Assembly (NCBI GenBank): GCA_029718625.1
Contig: CM056383.1
Location: 66,340,849 to 66,404,848, forward strand
Reading direction: 5' to 3'
Origin: Synaphobranchus kaupii
Lineage: Eukaryota > Chordata > Actinopteri > Anguilliformes > Synaphobranchidae
DNA: 64,000 bases
Shown: in pieces, positions 26,496-39,139 of the stretch
How positions within the stretch are numbered: position 1 is the stretch's first letter
How the letters are laid out: the number at the start of each line of letters is the position of its first letter
Position numbers and translations under genes: made by a program
Notes under the pieces: generated by a model
Database searches by the model: none
What the model saw: only the letters and a program-made list of their open reading frames with translations
What the model was told of the DNA's origin: nothing

Positions 26496-27898
26496 TGTTA
26501 CGATCCTGATACGGGACGAACCCAAGTGCAACGACCAGGAGACAGATTACAGAAAGTGGAACTTTATTAAGCGTTGGGGTGGTCCCAAAGCTGTACACGG
26601 GAGCAAAACAGGTTAGTTAGTTAACACAGGATAGCGTCCAACTGAGGACTGCTCCAAGCCGGAGCTGGACTTGAAGAAACACGGAACTGTTCCAAGCCGG
26701 AACTGGACTTGAACGGAGGTGTCTAAAACACCGGAACTGGACTGGAACTGGACTGGAACTGGACTGGAAACTGGATCGGAACTGGACTGGTAACTGGACC
26801 GGAAGGTCCACTCAGGAAACGGGAACGGCACGGAACTTGTTCCAAGCCGGAACTGGACTTGAACGGAGGTGTATAAAACACCGGAACTGGACTGGAACTG
26901 GACTGGGAACTGGACTGGAAACTGGACCGGGAGGTCCACTCAGGAAACGGGAACGGCACGGAACTTGTTCCAAGCCGGAACTGGACTTGAACGGAGGTGT
27001 ATGAAACACCGGACCTGGACTGGAACTGGACTGGAAACTGGACCGGAAGGTCCACTCAGGAACACAGGGGACGGCACGGAACTTGTTCCAAGCCGGAACT
27101 GGACTTGAACGGAGGTGTCTAAAACACCGGAACTGGACTGGAACTGGACTGGAAACTGGACTGGAGCTGGACAGGAAACTGGATCGGAACTGGGCTGGAA
27201 CAGGACTGGAAACTGGACCGGGTAGCTTGAGTAACCGGGCAGAAAGCAGAGGTTAAAGGCAGGGTGTTGTGACAGGACTGTAGCTGGTGAATGCACCGCC
27301 GAGTTGGAAGGTGCGGCGTAGCTCGGGCAATACTGGCGTAAGCCGGCTGGCATGCAGAGGTCCTGGTACCCGCAACACGAGTACGGGAGGTACGTAACAC
27401 GGGGAGGACAAACACAGCTGCGGGAAGACTGGAACTGCGGCGTCTGGAGGTTTTGAAGGGAAACAGGTAAATGCATGCAGCAGCGAAAGTTTAGCAGAGA
27501 TAGCTACCAGTCAGGAAACCAGGCGAACAGGTATGAACCAGCAGGCTCACAAACACTGGACCAGAAACGGGATACGAAACAAACACGGTAGGTTAGTCAA
27601 CGAACTGGCGCTGAATAGCAGCCAGCCAGGGGTTTAAATGGTGCAGGAAGTGAAGGAGAAAACGAGAAACAGGTGTGATGTTAAATCAGGAGTGATTGCC
27701 GAAGCACAGCAGTGAGGAATGTGAGTAACGAGAGGGGCGAGTGATAGGCGGAAGCTAAAGTGGAAAATGAAACCAAAAGTACCCGAGGGAGACGCCCAGT
27801 CCACAGCCAGGAGGGAAACACGGACAAGGGATCCAACATGACACGGAAGGAAACAAGGAAAACATGGAAAACGGACAGGACGGGAACGGAACGTTACA
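26496..27898 (-). repeat. 5' LTR of the Gypsy element (1403 bp)
   Basis: Partner of 20747-22149, same length, no difference seen. It should contain the promoter for minus-strand transcription. The minisatellite lies at about 26629-27224 and the poly(A) signal complement at 26563-26568. Confidence 0.95.
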
Positions 27899-27903
27899 AT
27901 TCA

Positions 27904-29820
27904 GTTATTAAATTAAAGCTAAACGTTATTCAGGTAGGAGTGGAGTGTGCACAAAATTGTATTTAAATGTATCATATGTGCTGGGATAGTACTGCTTTAC
28001 TCATTTTATGAGTGAAATGTATAAAACTTGATAGAATTATGGAGGTTACATCTTCCTGATGTAGCCGACTAGAATTCGGTCAATTTGCTGATATCACAAT
28101 AGCACTTTGCAATAAGACAGCTTTCAATCCAGGTGACTTGACATTTCAGAGTTCAGTTAGGCTCTAAAGTCAATGAAGGTAGAGGATAATGCTGTGTCAG
28201 GAGAAAAAAACTAGCCTCGCAATTACATATGTGCTTCAGAGGATACACAAAACAAGGACTACTGAGCATCTGATGGTTATGAAACTTATTACAGCGCATT
28301 CTACCCCCCACTGGACTGTAATTGGTTTGAATGTACATTTCAGGGCTTTTCATAAACACAGCTGAAATCCTCAAGCTTAAAAACATACAGTCCTGCAACA
28401 CTGATTCTCATACAGTTTATGACGGTAACTAGAAGCTTACTATTAAACAAATGGCCAGCGTGTATATTCAGCTTTAGCTAAGATGATAAATGTCATTGTG
28501 CACTAACAGTGTGCTGTGCTGTTGAACATGCTTGTACGGGGAATGGTACAAGTAAATTAAACAAGTATATTGTTGATCCTGGAATGAGATACTACTGTGT
28601 TCTTTAGGTCGCTACCTACGTATCATATGACCCAGCCTTGTAGTTTGAGTGATTCTTGGGGAATAATCTCCATTTTTTGCAGTACAAGGCAAGTCAGAGC
28701 ATTCATTATCTTAGTCCTTTCCTGAATCGGGGCAAATAGAATAAAATATAAACACTGCAGAAGGCAGCTTTTTATTTTTTAGCCCCAATATTCACAGTTT
28801 GGAGAATGTACAAACACCTTCCTCAATCTATGTCAGTACACTAGGGGGTTTCAAGAGCAAGATGACGCAACGAGGGGACCATTTGAACATATAACAAATT
28901 ATGCAAATCTATCCGTTTGAAGTCTGTAGAGTCCAGCGTTGATGTTTGACCAGAACAAAAGTCATTGAAAACTGCTGTCTGTTAAGTGCTCATAAAAACA
29001 GCTTCTTTAAATACAATTACTACAATTACGAACTAGAAGTCGTTACTTTCACTTTTTAAAGCAGAGAGAGAGACTGGTCTGCATCATTGTGTGTAAAAAT
29101 GTGGCTCACCAGGCTTCACATTATACTGTCTGGCACGTCTGAGCAGCTGCTGGAAACTGGCACAAAACCAGCCTAGAGGTAGTCCTCAAAAGCAAAAAGA
29201 ATACATCCAGGGAAAGAAGCAAACTAACCTCTTTGAAGTGCGGCTTCCCTGCTGGTATCATGCTGCTTAAGAGAGTGCGGCTGTGTTGTTGTAGGGACTG
29301 CTCACAAGGATGAAACCGAATACGCCAAAGCGGCCTGGTTTCATACGTTTCCTAAATTCTGACTCGTGCGGTCAGCCAGCCTTGCCTGGGTACTGCGCCA
29401 GGTACGGGTCTATCAGCGCCGTCTGCAGGCAATGGAAAGCGGCCATAGCGGGCCGGCTGGCACTGCCGTAGAACGAGATCGCTGGAATGGAACGTTCCCT
29501 TATTGCACAGAAAGGATAAAGGTCTTAGGAGTTTGCACCGTCCATTTCAATCAATCTGGGGCTTTTTCCTTCTCGTTCAAGGTAGAGCTGTGGCCCTAAA
29601 CCACATACTTTAATTCAATTTGGAACGCCAAGAATTACAGAAGTCTGATGCTGAAACATCAAGAACTATTACAAAGCTCAAATACACTGAAATTCCTCAG
29701 ACACATTATTGTGGCCTCGAGAAGACAGAAAACTGCGGTAAGCATTGCGCCTCCATATTCATCTTCCCAAGAAGTCCTTTGCTATTGTTGAGCAGAGGAA
29801 TTTCTCTCCTTATAATGACC
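27904..29820. other. Intergenic, no gene seen
   Basis: No coding signal that resembles a protein family. GA-rich word at 29065-29075. No clear repeat ends. Confidence 0.45.
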
Positions 29821-29839
29821 ACTTGACCAGGCACGACCA

Positions 29840-30475
29840 GGTAGATCCAAGAAGAAATTATTTATTTTTCTGCAGAAAGAGTCCAGTACTTGCACACAGA
29901 AGGTGGTCCAGCATGAACTGAATAGGAGGAGGCAGTCTCCGCCATATATAATCAAAAAGTATCTTTGCTAATACATAGTTTATCTAACCTCTGATTGGTG
30001 CACAGTTAATACATAGGCATAGAGTAGAATACATAATTCTATCGTTGATTGGTACATGGTTACACATTAGCATATAGTAAAATATACAGAGTCAATGATT
30101 GGTTAGCTTTTCATATAGCATGCATATTGGATGTGCGCACAGTGACCCCCTAGCCCTTAACGTCACACAAACAGTTTTCAATAACTATTTGGTCTCCCAG
30201 GGTCGTTGTTTTCACGATTCAAGATGAAGTGTCTCTTCTGGCTCTCTGGCGATAAGATGGGCCTTGCGCCTGTGATGTAAGCGGGTCAGAGGCCACAGGC
30301 CTGCATTGTCACACAGAGAAGATAGATAGAAGGGAGCAAGAGAGACAGAATGATACACGCACACACCCTCACACAGATCTAAGATATATATTTTGTCTCT
30401 GGTTCGCTTTGGCTGACTGAGGGATAAACAGAGAGGCTCCACAGTCCTGGCCTCTGCAGACTGCTACTTCTCTGT
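29840..30475 (-). repeat. Possible LTR-like sequence
   Basis: On the minus strand three CCAAT boxes, each in a TACCAATCAA-type context, are spaced 50-70 bp apart (29992, 30045, 30096). An AATAAA follows at about 29860. This order resembles a retroviral LTR, but no TG..CA ends, target duplication or second copy was found. Confidence 0.25.
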
Positions 30476-30861
30476 CTCTTGAGAATTTAGAGAATTAATT
30501 TAGTTTCAAATTGGTATGATTGTACAATGAATATATATATGTATAGAGATCACATCCTTCTGAAAACACCCTTCTCTTTACGAGACGTGCCTTTGCGTAC
30601 ATATTTATTGTAAAAGAGGAAAGAGGTGTTCAAGGAGTTGAATTAATACTGAACAAAATGCTTGACAAGATACAACTACAAATATTGATGAACTACTGTA
30701 TTTTGACATACATCAGGAAGTTTGTTTTAAATATAAGGTTGAAAGCCATGATGGGTGGTGACACAATTCTGTTCATACTGCACACTCACGCACTGACTGG
30801 TACAGTATGTGCTCAGCAGTATGCGTGCACATCAAGTACACAAAAGGGAATACATACTATA

Positions 30862-31358
30862 CACTACATGGCTAAAAGTATATGGACACCTGCTCATCCA
30901 AAATGGAGATGGTCCCCATTTGCTGCTATAACAGCCTCCACTCTTCCTGGGAAGGCCTTCCACTAGATGTTGGAACGTTGCTGTGTGGATTTGTTTCCAT
31001 TCAGTCAGAAGAGCATTAGTGAGGTCAGGCACTGATGTGGGGCTATGAGGCCTGGCTCACAGTCGCCTTTCCAATTGATCCCAATGGTGTTTGTGCAGGC
31101 CAGTCAAGTTCTTCCATACCGATCTGGACAAATAATTTCTGTATGGACCTCTATTTGTGCATGGGGGCATTGTGATTCTGAAACAGGAAAGGGCCTTCCC
31201 CAAACTGTTGTCACAAAGTTGGAAATCCAGAATCATCTAGAATGTCATTGTATGCTGTAGTGTTAAGATTTGCCTTCACTGGAACTAAGGAGCCTAGCCT
31301 GAACCATGAAAAACAGCCCCAGACCAAGTGATGTCCACATACTTATGGCCATATAGTG
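30862..31358 (-). mobile_element. Internally deleted Tc1-like element
   Basis: Ends are inverted repeats: CACTACATGGCTAAAAGTAT at the left and the complement of ATGTCCACATACTTATGGCC plus ATATAGTG at the right. TA duplications are at 30860-30861 and 31359-31360. Inside, on the minus strand, fragments of Tc1 transposase C-terminal coding remain (PDLTNALLTEWKQI.TATFQHL), followed by blocks up to the AETVWGRPFPVSE-like region. The full element in fish is about 1.3-1.6 kb; most of it, including DNA-binding and first catalytic regions, is deleted. Confidence 0.88.
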
Positions 31359-31710
31359 TACCTGTGTTCATAACACTGCCCAGGTCTCTGCAATCTGGAG
31401 GCCAGAGTACGTTTTTTGGGCATAGCAGGCTATGGCAGTTGTCATAACCTAGGCCAAAAATATTTTCTTGAAAACAACAACAAAAAAGATTCATAGAATG
31501 TTAAACAGTTTCATTCAACAAACATGTAATCTCATAGTTACTCACTTTTTAATTTTATAATAACCTCTGAGCATGTCAAACTTATGCAGAGAATGTATTG
31601 AGAACACTATTAATGAAATTATTTGTGGTACTTTCTTTGGCAGAAGTAGTATCTTCTATTCTTATATGCAAACATTTCTGGGAAATATGCCTGCATATGT
31701 TGCTGTAGTG

Positions 31711-31796
31711 ACTAATTTCAGGACAGCACTTCCATTGAAAGTTTTAATCTCACAATATTAAAACTTTAAATGGAAGTGCTGTCCTGGAAGTAATTA
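31711..31796. repeat. Imperfect palindrome, 36-nt arms
   Basis: The left arm at 31711-31746 (containing TTTCAGGACAGCACTTCCAT) is complementary to 31759-31795 with few mismatches, around a 12-nt loop. This is either a small hairpin-forming MITE or the end of a larger one. Confidence 0.8.
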
Positions 31797-32381
31797 GGTG
31801 TGGTTGTGAAACCACACCTTTTATTATTCACCATAGTTATTATTATTCCGCCACTTTTTGAGAACCTATCTCCTCCTACACCATTCACAGTATCTACACC
31901 ATTCATACCTCAGATTATACCTTTAGACACCCTCCAGGTTGCTATTACTTTTTACCTTTATACCATATACACTTTTTCAGATAATTGACCTTTTTTCGCC
32001 AAACAAATTAATGGGAGTCAATGGGCAAATTTCGAAAACCGATGCAATAGAACATGGATGCTGTAACATATTACACTCCTTATGACATCACAATGCCTTG
32101 CTCTACAACACTGTTATGACCTAACAATACTATCCCAGATGATTTGACATGACCTTTTTGTGCTTTCATCACAATATCATTACTTCTTTGTATCACTGCC
32201 AGGTTCTTTAGACTACTTACCACAAAATATATCACCATATTTTAACACTTTCACCTTCTTTAGATCCCTTTATACCACATTACCACGTCATACCATTTCC
32301 ACCTTTTATTTACCACCTGACACTATACCATATGATATTACCATTTCCAGCAATTGATACCACTGCGAAGCAACCACACCT
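31796..32381. mobile_element. Putative non-autonomous element with short TIRs
   Basis: AGGTGTGGTTG at 31796-31806 is mirrored by CAACCACACCT at 32371-32381. The left end immediately forms a second hairpin, AGGTGTGGTT-GTGA-AACCACACCT (31796-31819). The interior is pyrimidine-rich and has no coding capacity. No target duplication is clear. Confidence 0.5.
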
Positions 32382-35300
32382 ACAATTTCTTTAGGAATTG
32401 TTAATCTAGTTGACTATGCACTTTTTGTAGGATTCAGCACGCAGTTTTCCTCATTATTACACAGAGTCGAGCGCGTTTCTTTTTTCTTTTCTTGATTTTT
32501 TTTTTTTTACAAGTTCTGCATATGTTGCTGTCCAATGTCAAGTGTTTATTCTTTAAACATGTAATGACACAGAACAATGTAACATAGACTTGTATAAAAA
32601 TATGTTAACCGTTAGCTAGTTTCAGCGGCCTTATAAACACAAAATTGGGTCTCAGAGAAGTGTAGAAAAGTGTGAACTCTGTAAATGAAAGTGTATTATT
32701 AATTTAAATTTAGCATTGTTGTGTGTCTGTTTCCCATGACTTACTTTCCCAATAGCTTAACTTGTACAACCCTAAAGGTCCCTACACCCTCTGCAACAAA
32801 AAAAAGGTGCAATTCCATCAAAAGAAATCGCTTCGTACAACATCATCTCTAATTACCACTAAGGACTCAGCCTTTTTTAGTTTTCAGATCAAGTACATCA
32901 ACTTACCCTAACTTTATCATAATATAGAACAAAGGAAACGACTGCCTTTTCTCCAACATGTTCATCAATTTACATGACAGTAACATGACATAAAATGATC
33001 TTTGAAAAAACACTGCATATTTCAAGAACATACATATTGCAACATATAGCACACATTTTGCATGGATGTTACAGGACATAATTTAAAAGTCACAGAATAC
33101 TACACTGCTAAACATACATACAAATGATACAAGTACACAACAATGATTGTATAATGCTAGATGGCCCTATGAGGCTATTCCTGCCTGTAGTGTACACATC
33201 GCCAACATTGCCATAACCAACCAAAAAATCAAGCACCCAGCTTTTAACAGGCCACCGGAACTGAACTAGGCCAAGGGGACAGGGGGTATTGCTGTATTAC
33301 TTTTTGTCCTTCTTTTCAGCAACTGCCATTTGACTTTTCTACAGAAGGTGGCATCATTTCATCTAAAAGATCATCTTTTACCCCGAGGATAAGGTAATAC
33401 AGAACGGACAATTAAGGGATATTATGCTGAATTAAACTATGGGAAGGTTTAGAGATTCAAAAAGTGATAGCGTAAAATGGAAAGCATACAGTCAAAACCT
33501 TCCAGACAGCATTCATTAATTTACGTGAGAGAAATGTGGCCTTGCATCAATGCTATAACTCAAAACTACCAGTTTACCAAAATATGAGGAACGCTGCTAG
33601 GGAAACCTTTCTGTAAAGCATGCTTAAATTATTAATCATCATTTAAGCAGCATTTTAAAAATATCTAATTATAATTTATTTGCGGGTGGAGGGAGAAGCT
33701 AATCCTTTAGCCAACTATTTAGCAACTTAAGCTCAATCTAAAGCTGCTTATTTGTGTTCGCCCATTTCCCAGCAATTACAATGACACAGTCAGTGATTCG
33801 TTTTGAGGTTATATGATGAACAGAGGTGCCGGCAATTCCAAGTACACCAAGCTTGACAAATAAAATATAAGTCAGTATTTAGTAACCCATAGAATTAAAA
33901 TAACATGGCTGTGTTTTTAGAACTCTGCAAAAATGAGCAAAGTCTTTCAGTACTGTTGACTACAAAAAATAAAGATAAGGATTATATTATGGGCTGTGAG
34001 TCCCTTAAGAAAATTAAGGACACTTTCCCTTCCCTATACTGACTGGTGTCTCTTCTTAGTTTTCCTGATAAGAATATAATCGAAAGTTTATTTTCTTACC
34101 ACAAAATAAATCAAACTTAACTGCGCTTCCTGAGCTGGGAAGTTTCGTTTTTTCTCAGACAACTTTAAAGTAATTGCATTGCCCTATGAATGCTAAGAAA
34201 TAAATCAAATGCTAAATAGTATTCAACTTCTAACCAGTAGGCACAGGAATAGCAAACATTGTGATAGAATATTGCAACAATAACGTTTTCCTTACAGATA
34301 GAATGTATATGCTGTATACACCTGTGCCAAATACACACTTGCTAAAAAGTCTGCCAACCAAACAATTGATGTGAAAATGATGTTACTACAAGCACAATTC
34401 ACAAGTCTAAAAGCACTTTCAATGGTAAGCCATGTTTTGTACTGTGTATACTTGTTCAGACTTGACCCTGTGCTTTTTCAACTTTCCATCTCAAGAGAAT
34501 GTGTCTGTTATATTAAAATATAAGTCTCTGGAATACAGTCCGACTCTGCAACCAACAATCAATAGGCTGTTATGCACTGTTGTTGTTGGATGTAAAATAA
34601 AATACTTGTAGGCAATCTAGGCTGGAACAACAAGGAGAGTTAATAATTTGGAGAATGGAGGATTTATGATGATGTACATTAATTGGAAATTATAGATCTA
34701 ATTATAATGAAGAAGAAGGGTAAATTAACATAAGCTTTGGTGTTTTTTGTATGGCTATAAAAAGTGTGGTCATTGTAGTTATATCTGTTGGAAACTATCG
34801 TTTTGTGATATACCTGCCAACTCAGCTGATGACATACCTGCCATCCCAATGGATTATTTCACTGAAATAAAACAGAATAAAGAAAATGGTGTCTACACAC
34901 TGTTTATCAAAAAAGACCAAGTCAAAAATTTGCTTTAGCAGAAATTTATTTGCAGAATAAAACGGGAAAGTGGAAAAAGCGCTCAGTGCATTAAAAAGGA
35001 GCAGCAAACGTTTCAGCGTATAGCTTTTCTCAGTGCTCTCTCTGTGCAAGTTACAAATGCTTTTTTAAACAGGAACGTGCAAGTTCAAAAATTAGTAAAA
35101 CAAACTATCAGTATTTGGACCATTGCAACAGGCGAGGAGCAGAGTTTGCAACACATGTCAACGGCATGGTGTAACTTCCTTTGCAGCCACTAGGGGACAT
35201 TAAAGCTTACACATTCTGATTGGTTAACAAACTTTTTCTGAGAAAGATGCCATTTTTAAAGATATTTTAACTAAAGAAAATATAATTTTAATTTATTTAT

Positions 35301-35620
35301 TCATTTATTTTTTTGACTTACCCCCCAACTAAAAGATGCAAAATATTTTATGATTCTATGTACCTTTGCTCAGATCCAATATGTATGCATGTTATTTAAC
35401 TGCATTTGTTGTGCCTGTGCTACTATTTACGAAAATACAGTACATTTTACATTAAAACAACAAGAAGAACAAGAAAAGAATAAAAATGTGTAGTATATCC
35501 TAAAGGGATCCCTCTTTTCTTTTTATCCATAGAATGATACTGTATACCATCTAAATTCAGTAGATTCAATAGCCTAAAATGATTATTTGTGGATTTAATT
35601 TTGTTACAACAGGAATTCCA
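32382..35620. other. Intergenic, AT-rich, no gene seen
   Basis: Poly-T at 32492-32506. Short open frames (such as 34747-34938) lack family resemblance. Nothing else is recognised. Confidence 0.5.
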
Positions 35621-35621
35621 G

Positions 35622-36370
35622 CTTTAGAATAGAATGGAATAGAATAACTTTTATTTTCCCATTAGGGAACTTCAGTTGTAGTCACCTGCAACAACAATAA
35701 ATAAGACATAGACAGTGGGGCAGACCCACAACACACAAACAAACATATCAAATAAAGACATTCAATAGAATCATTACATTAATCAAACTAATTAAGTGAA
35801 TTAAAGTGGGATAGCCTACAGCCAAACGTCATGATTAAAAATAGCCCCCGTTGTCCCGAGATGTCCAGTATTATCAAGCAGTCCAACACACAAACTCCGC
35901 CTCCACGACTTTCCCCCATACACGCAGTGTTGCGGTCTCTGTCAACATGGAGCACCGAACTGCGTCAGCCTTCGCACTCGTCACCTCACTCCTCCCCCGC
36001 ATTATCTTCTTCTCCCCTTCCCTGGTGGCCTTTTGAATATTGCCTGCAGTCCTAGATCAGTCCCGACATCTTCACCTCCGGTGAAGAGCGATGGTAAACT
36101 TTGTAGCTACAGATCCAACGGACATTCCCGAGCATATGTTGCGAATGCGTCTCCATGGTGACGACCACAAACAAAATTATCCCGACTAGACAATTCGCCA
36201 ATATTATCAAAACGAGCAGCAGGAGTGCCCTGAACAATCTCCAGCCCGCTTCCCCGTCCCACAAGACACACAGCGCATGAAAAAAAACTAAAGACAAAAG
36301 CCCGACACAACAAAACACACTCAAATTAATGAACACGAACACGAGAGACAGCTGGACTGCATGTCGCCAT
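35622..36370 (-). repeat. Probable LINE fragment with (TTCTA)n tail
   Basis: On the minus strand the sequence ends CCCTAATGGGAAAATAAAAG TTATTCTATTCCATTCTATTC. This polyadenylation-like word plus pentamer tail is typical of fish CR1/L2/Rex1 LINEs. The upstream part contains an open frame of about 95 codons with a hydrophobic stretch (36052-36342), which I could not assign. The 5' extent is a guess. Confidence 0.4.
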
Positions 36371-36574
36371 TACAGCGATAAATAAATAAAATAAAATGAG
36401 ACAATCTTTGTACGTGTGATTTAAATGTAACATTTCTAAAAGGAAAAACGTATAAATTGCTCAAGAATTTTCTTCATGTTACACAGGGTACACAGAAAGA
36501 ACAGCTAGTGTATACATTTGACTGCATTTTCATTGGCTTCTTAACAAAACCTGCCCTTTGGCTTAATATCCCAT

Positions 36575-36664
36575 TCTCTTCCTTCATCTACTGTTTTTCT
36601 TCTGTACCTCTTACTTTCTGTATTTCTCTTCTAACTCTCTCTTCTACCCTCTCTCTCTCTCTCC

Positions 36665-36700
<36 letters not shown>

Positions 36701-37217
36701 GTGTGTGTGTGTGTGTGTGTGTGTCCCACCCTCCCCCGCTCCTCTCTCCTCTCTCCTCTCTCCTCTCTCCTCTCAATCCTCCCCCCTCCACTTTATCTTC
36801 CTCGGTTTCCCATCTACTACTACCTGTCACCCCCCCCTCTCTCTCTCTCTCGCTGTTTGTGTATCCCTCCTTCCCCTGCTGCTCTCTTTCCTTTCCCCCC
36901 TCTACTTTCTGTCCATCTCTCACCCCTCTACAGTAACTCTCACTCTATTTCTCTCTCTCTCCCCTGCTCTTCTCTTCTCTCTTTCCGTTCGCTCCCTCGC
37001 TCCCCTCTGCCACTGTTGTCACTCTCTCACTCGCTGTCTCTCCCTCCCCCTCCCCCCGCTCTTTCCTGTCTCTCTCTCCCCTTCCACTCCTCATTCCCCC
37101 CTGCCTCTCATATTGTACTCATACATGCATACAACTCTCTCTCAGCCCATTGCATCTGTCTCTCCCTCTCCCTCTTTCTCTCTCTCTCTCTCTTTCTCTC
37201 TCGCTCTCATTCTCTTA
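36575..37217. repeat. Long pyrimidine-rich low-complexity tract with (TG)n
   Basis: About 640 bp in which the + strand is almost all C and T, interrupted by a TG-dinucleotide block at 36668-36723. CTCTCTC and TCTCCTCTCTCC sub-repeats dominate. All long open frames in it are repeat artefacts. Confidence 0.95.
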
Positions 37218-37417
37218 GGCGCTGATGTCCCTACTGGAACAGCCTACTGTATGTTATGGATAATGTGGGGTGGGACAGATGGGGGTTAGAGAGCTGGGTC
37301 TTTATAGACTTGCGGTATAGTGCGGTGCAGGAACATGAGCTTTCAGTGCAGCCGGGCCAGTCGGGACAGGGGTTAGTGGGAGGGGTTGACCTCTTCTGTC
37401 CCTGGGGGGATGAGGAC

Positions 37418-37687
37418 TAAGTGTGGAACATTAGCATGGTGGGTAGTAAATAGACATGCTGGCCAAAAGTGTGCTACTGATTCTGCCCTAATAACGTTTT
37501 TCCTCACAGGCTGTACATGGACATGTACAAGGACCAGCAGCAAGTTAAAACATTTTGATAGTCCTAAGGGTGTCATGCATGACTTTATTTGCTTATGTTG
37601 TGCTCACACTAGAACCATTGATGGCACACACATACATATTCCTGGAACTACTTTCCATTGTAATACACACTGTATACCATTAGGAAA
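37418..37687. repeat. Duplicated block, copy 1
   Basis: 270 bp starting TAAGTGTGGAACATTAGCAT are repeated at 39997-40273 with about five substitutions and a 7-bp difference near 37583. On the + strand the short string TIDGTHIHIPG resembles the first-Asp motif of Harbinger nucleases. The surroundings do not support a transposase, so this is only a hint. Confidence 0.9.
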
Positions 37688-39050
37688 TGTGATGGCAACA
37701 CACCACTGCAAGTTGCAGTGCATACCAGGCTACTGTTTTTTAGACACACAGTATACAAATGTTTACCAGGATACATGCATGATACACAACATTATATACA
37801 AGTACTTCCATCTTTTTTTCAGCGAAGCAACATCTGTGACATTCACAATTCTAATACCACGTAGAACAAAAATGCCATCCACAACAGTGGAAAAGAATAT
37901 CTTGCCCGCCGTAGGCCTAGTGGAGACAATGAAAATAACATTCACGTGGGTGACATTAAAATCATCTATATGGTCATCAGTGCTGCTTGTGTTCGACACT
38001 GTTTCATTTTAAAGGGGAAACGACTGCCTGGAGACATCGTTGAAACAGATGACCTCATATTTTGGGGACACAGAAGATGGAGGCTGACACAAGAGCATGA
38101 GCCAGAAGGTACAATTCTCCATTTCTCCTGTTTTAGTCTTACCCATAAATTTGAGCTGAATTGCACAACCGGGAGATTAAAGATTCAGTCTAATAAAATT
38201 GAACAATAAAAAAAAGAAGAGAAAGCCATTTTAGCGATAACATCGTTCTAAAGGTTAACGTTATGTTTTTTCAATCAAGCACTGTCTTGGTGAAAGTACG
38301 TCTTTATTTCACGGCATTTGTCCTAGGAATTTTAAACGTGGTTCATGACTGGTTCAGCCAGGAAAGGAACAGGTCTTGACCACAGGACATTGCCGATCCA
38401 AACCTGGGCTGTATAATTAGACAACTGAGGCCTGGAATCCACTTGGGGCATGGCCAGGACTGGCTTCATTCCACCAGGAAAAGGGCGTGTTGCAGTTAAA
38501 AAAAGATACCTCAGTTTCCTGTTGTTTTTGCACCCCCTAATGTAGTGTTACGTCAGGTGCCCACAGAATACCAGCTTTCAACAGTCAGATATACAAGTAT
38601 TATTTCACCCATCAGTATGAGCTCTCCTGTAGCACTGTGTAGAGAGAGAGAGAGAGAAATATTGTGTATGTTTAAGTACATCATGAGAGGCAGATTTGCA
38701 GTGAAATGACTACATCTGGTGGGGATTGCATGGCATTGCACTGTGAACGTGTGTATTTTTCAATCAGGCACTGAATAATTTATGAATTAGGCATTTCTCA
38801 CACCTGTTTGCTTTGAGTCAAAGTGCAGGTTTGTTGGATTTTTATGAATGTGAATTTTATTTTTTATTCATATTTGGTCTGCATGCAATAACAAGTATAC
38901 TAAAACTTTTGTATTCACGTTCAACTGATATTTCTCCATCTATAACAAAGGTTAATTTGAAAGTGCAGCAGGATAAAAATTTATTTTTGGTGCCTCTCCC
39001 CAGAGAAGACAAGGTTAGATTAGTGGCCTATGTAAGATAGTATCTGGTAT
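37688..39050. other. Intergenic, no gene seen
   Basis: Includes the remainder of an open frame to 38012 that matches no family. A (GA)n run lies at 38638-38657. The GAAGATGGAGGCTGACACAA words near 38075 are not assignable. Confidence 0.45.
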
Positions 39051-39056
39051 TGTTAT

Positions 39057-39139
39057 ACCAGCATGATATCAATCTTGAACTCTTGACAAATCAATTCACA
39101 GTCACGTCTTCAAGATTTCAAGATTGATACCATGCTGGT
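39057..39139. repeat. Inverted repeat, 30-nt arms
   Basis: ACCAGCATGATATCAATCTT (39057 on) is mirrored at 39110-39139 with two mismatches around a 23-nt loop. Small hairpin or MITE remnant. Confidence 0.85.

Larger units (their letters stand above)
20747..27898 (-). mobile_element. Complete Ty3/Gypsy LTR retrotransposon with apparently identical LTRs
   Basis: Full structure of 7152 bp: target duplication ATTCA at 20742-20746 and 27899-27903; LTRs 20747-22149 and 26496-27898, each 1403 bp, starting TGTTACGATC and ending ACGTTACA. In between, on the minus strand, lie gag, protease, reverse transcriptase, RNase H, integrase and a chromodomain-like tail. That order is the Ty3/Gypsy order. Reading through the two LTRs I found no difference, so the insertion is very young or has been homogenised. 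The pol region nonetheless carries several frame-breaking indels. Gag starts about 20 bp inside the 5' LTR, leaving almost no leader. Confidence 0.95.

Noticed and set aside
36052..36342. Hydrophobic 96-codon frame on -
   Set aside because: It looks like a membrane segment, but it starts without an ATG, sits in a probable LINE fragment and has no match I can name.
36457..37289. Several open frames of 110-206 codons
   Set aside because: They are translations of CT, CTCC and TG repeats.
37386..38012. 208-codon open frame on + containing TIDGTHIHIPG
   Set aside because: It starts inside a duplicated non-coding block, has no domain beyond a short Harbinger-like string, and the second copy of the block does not keep the frame.
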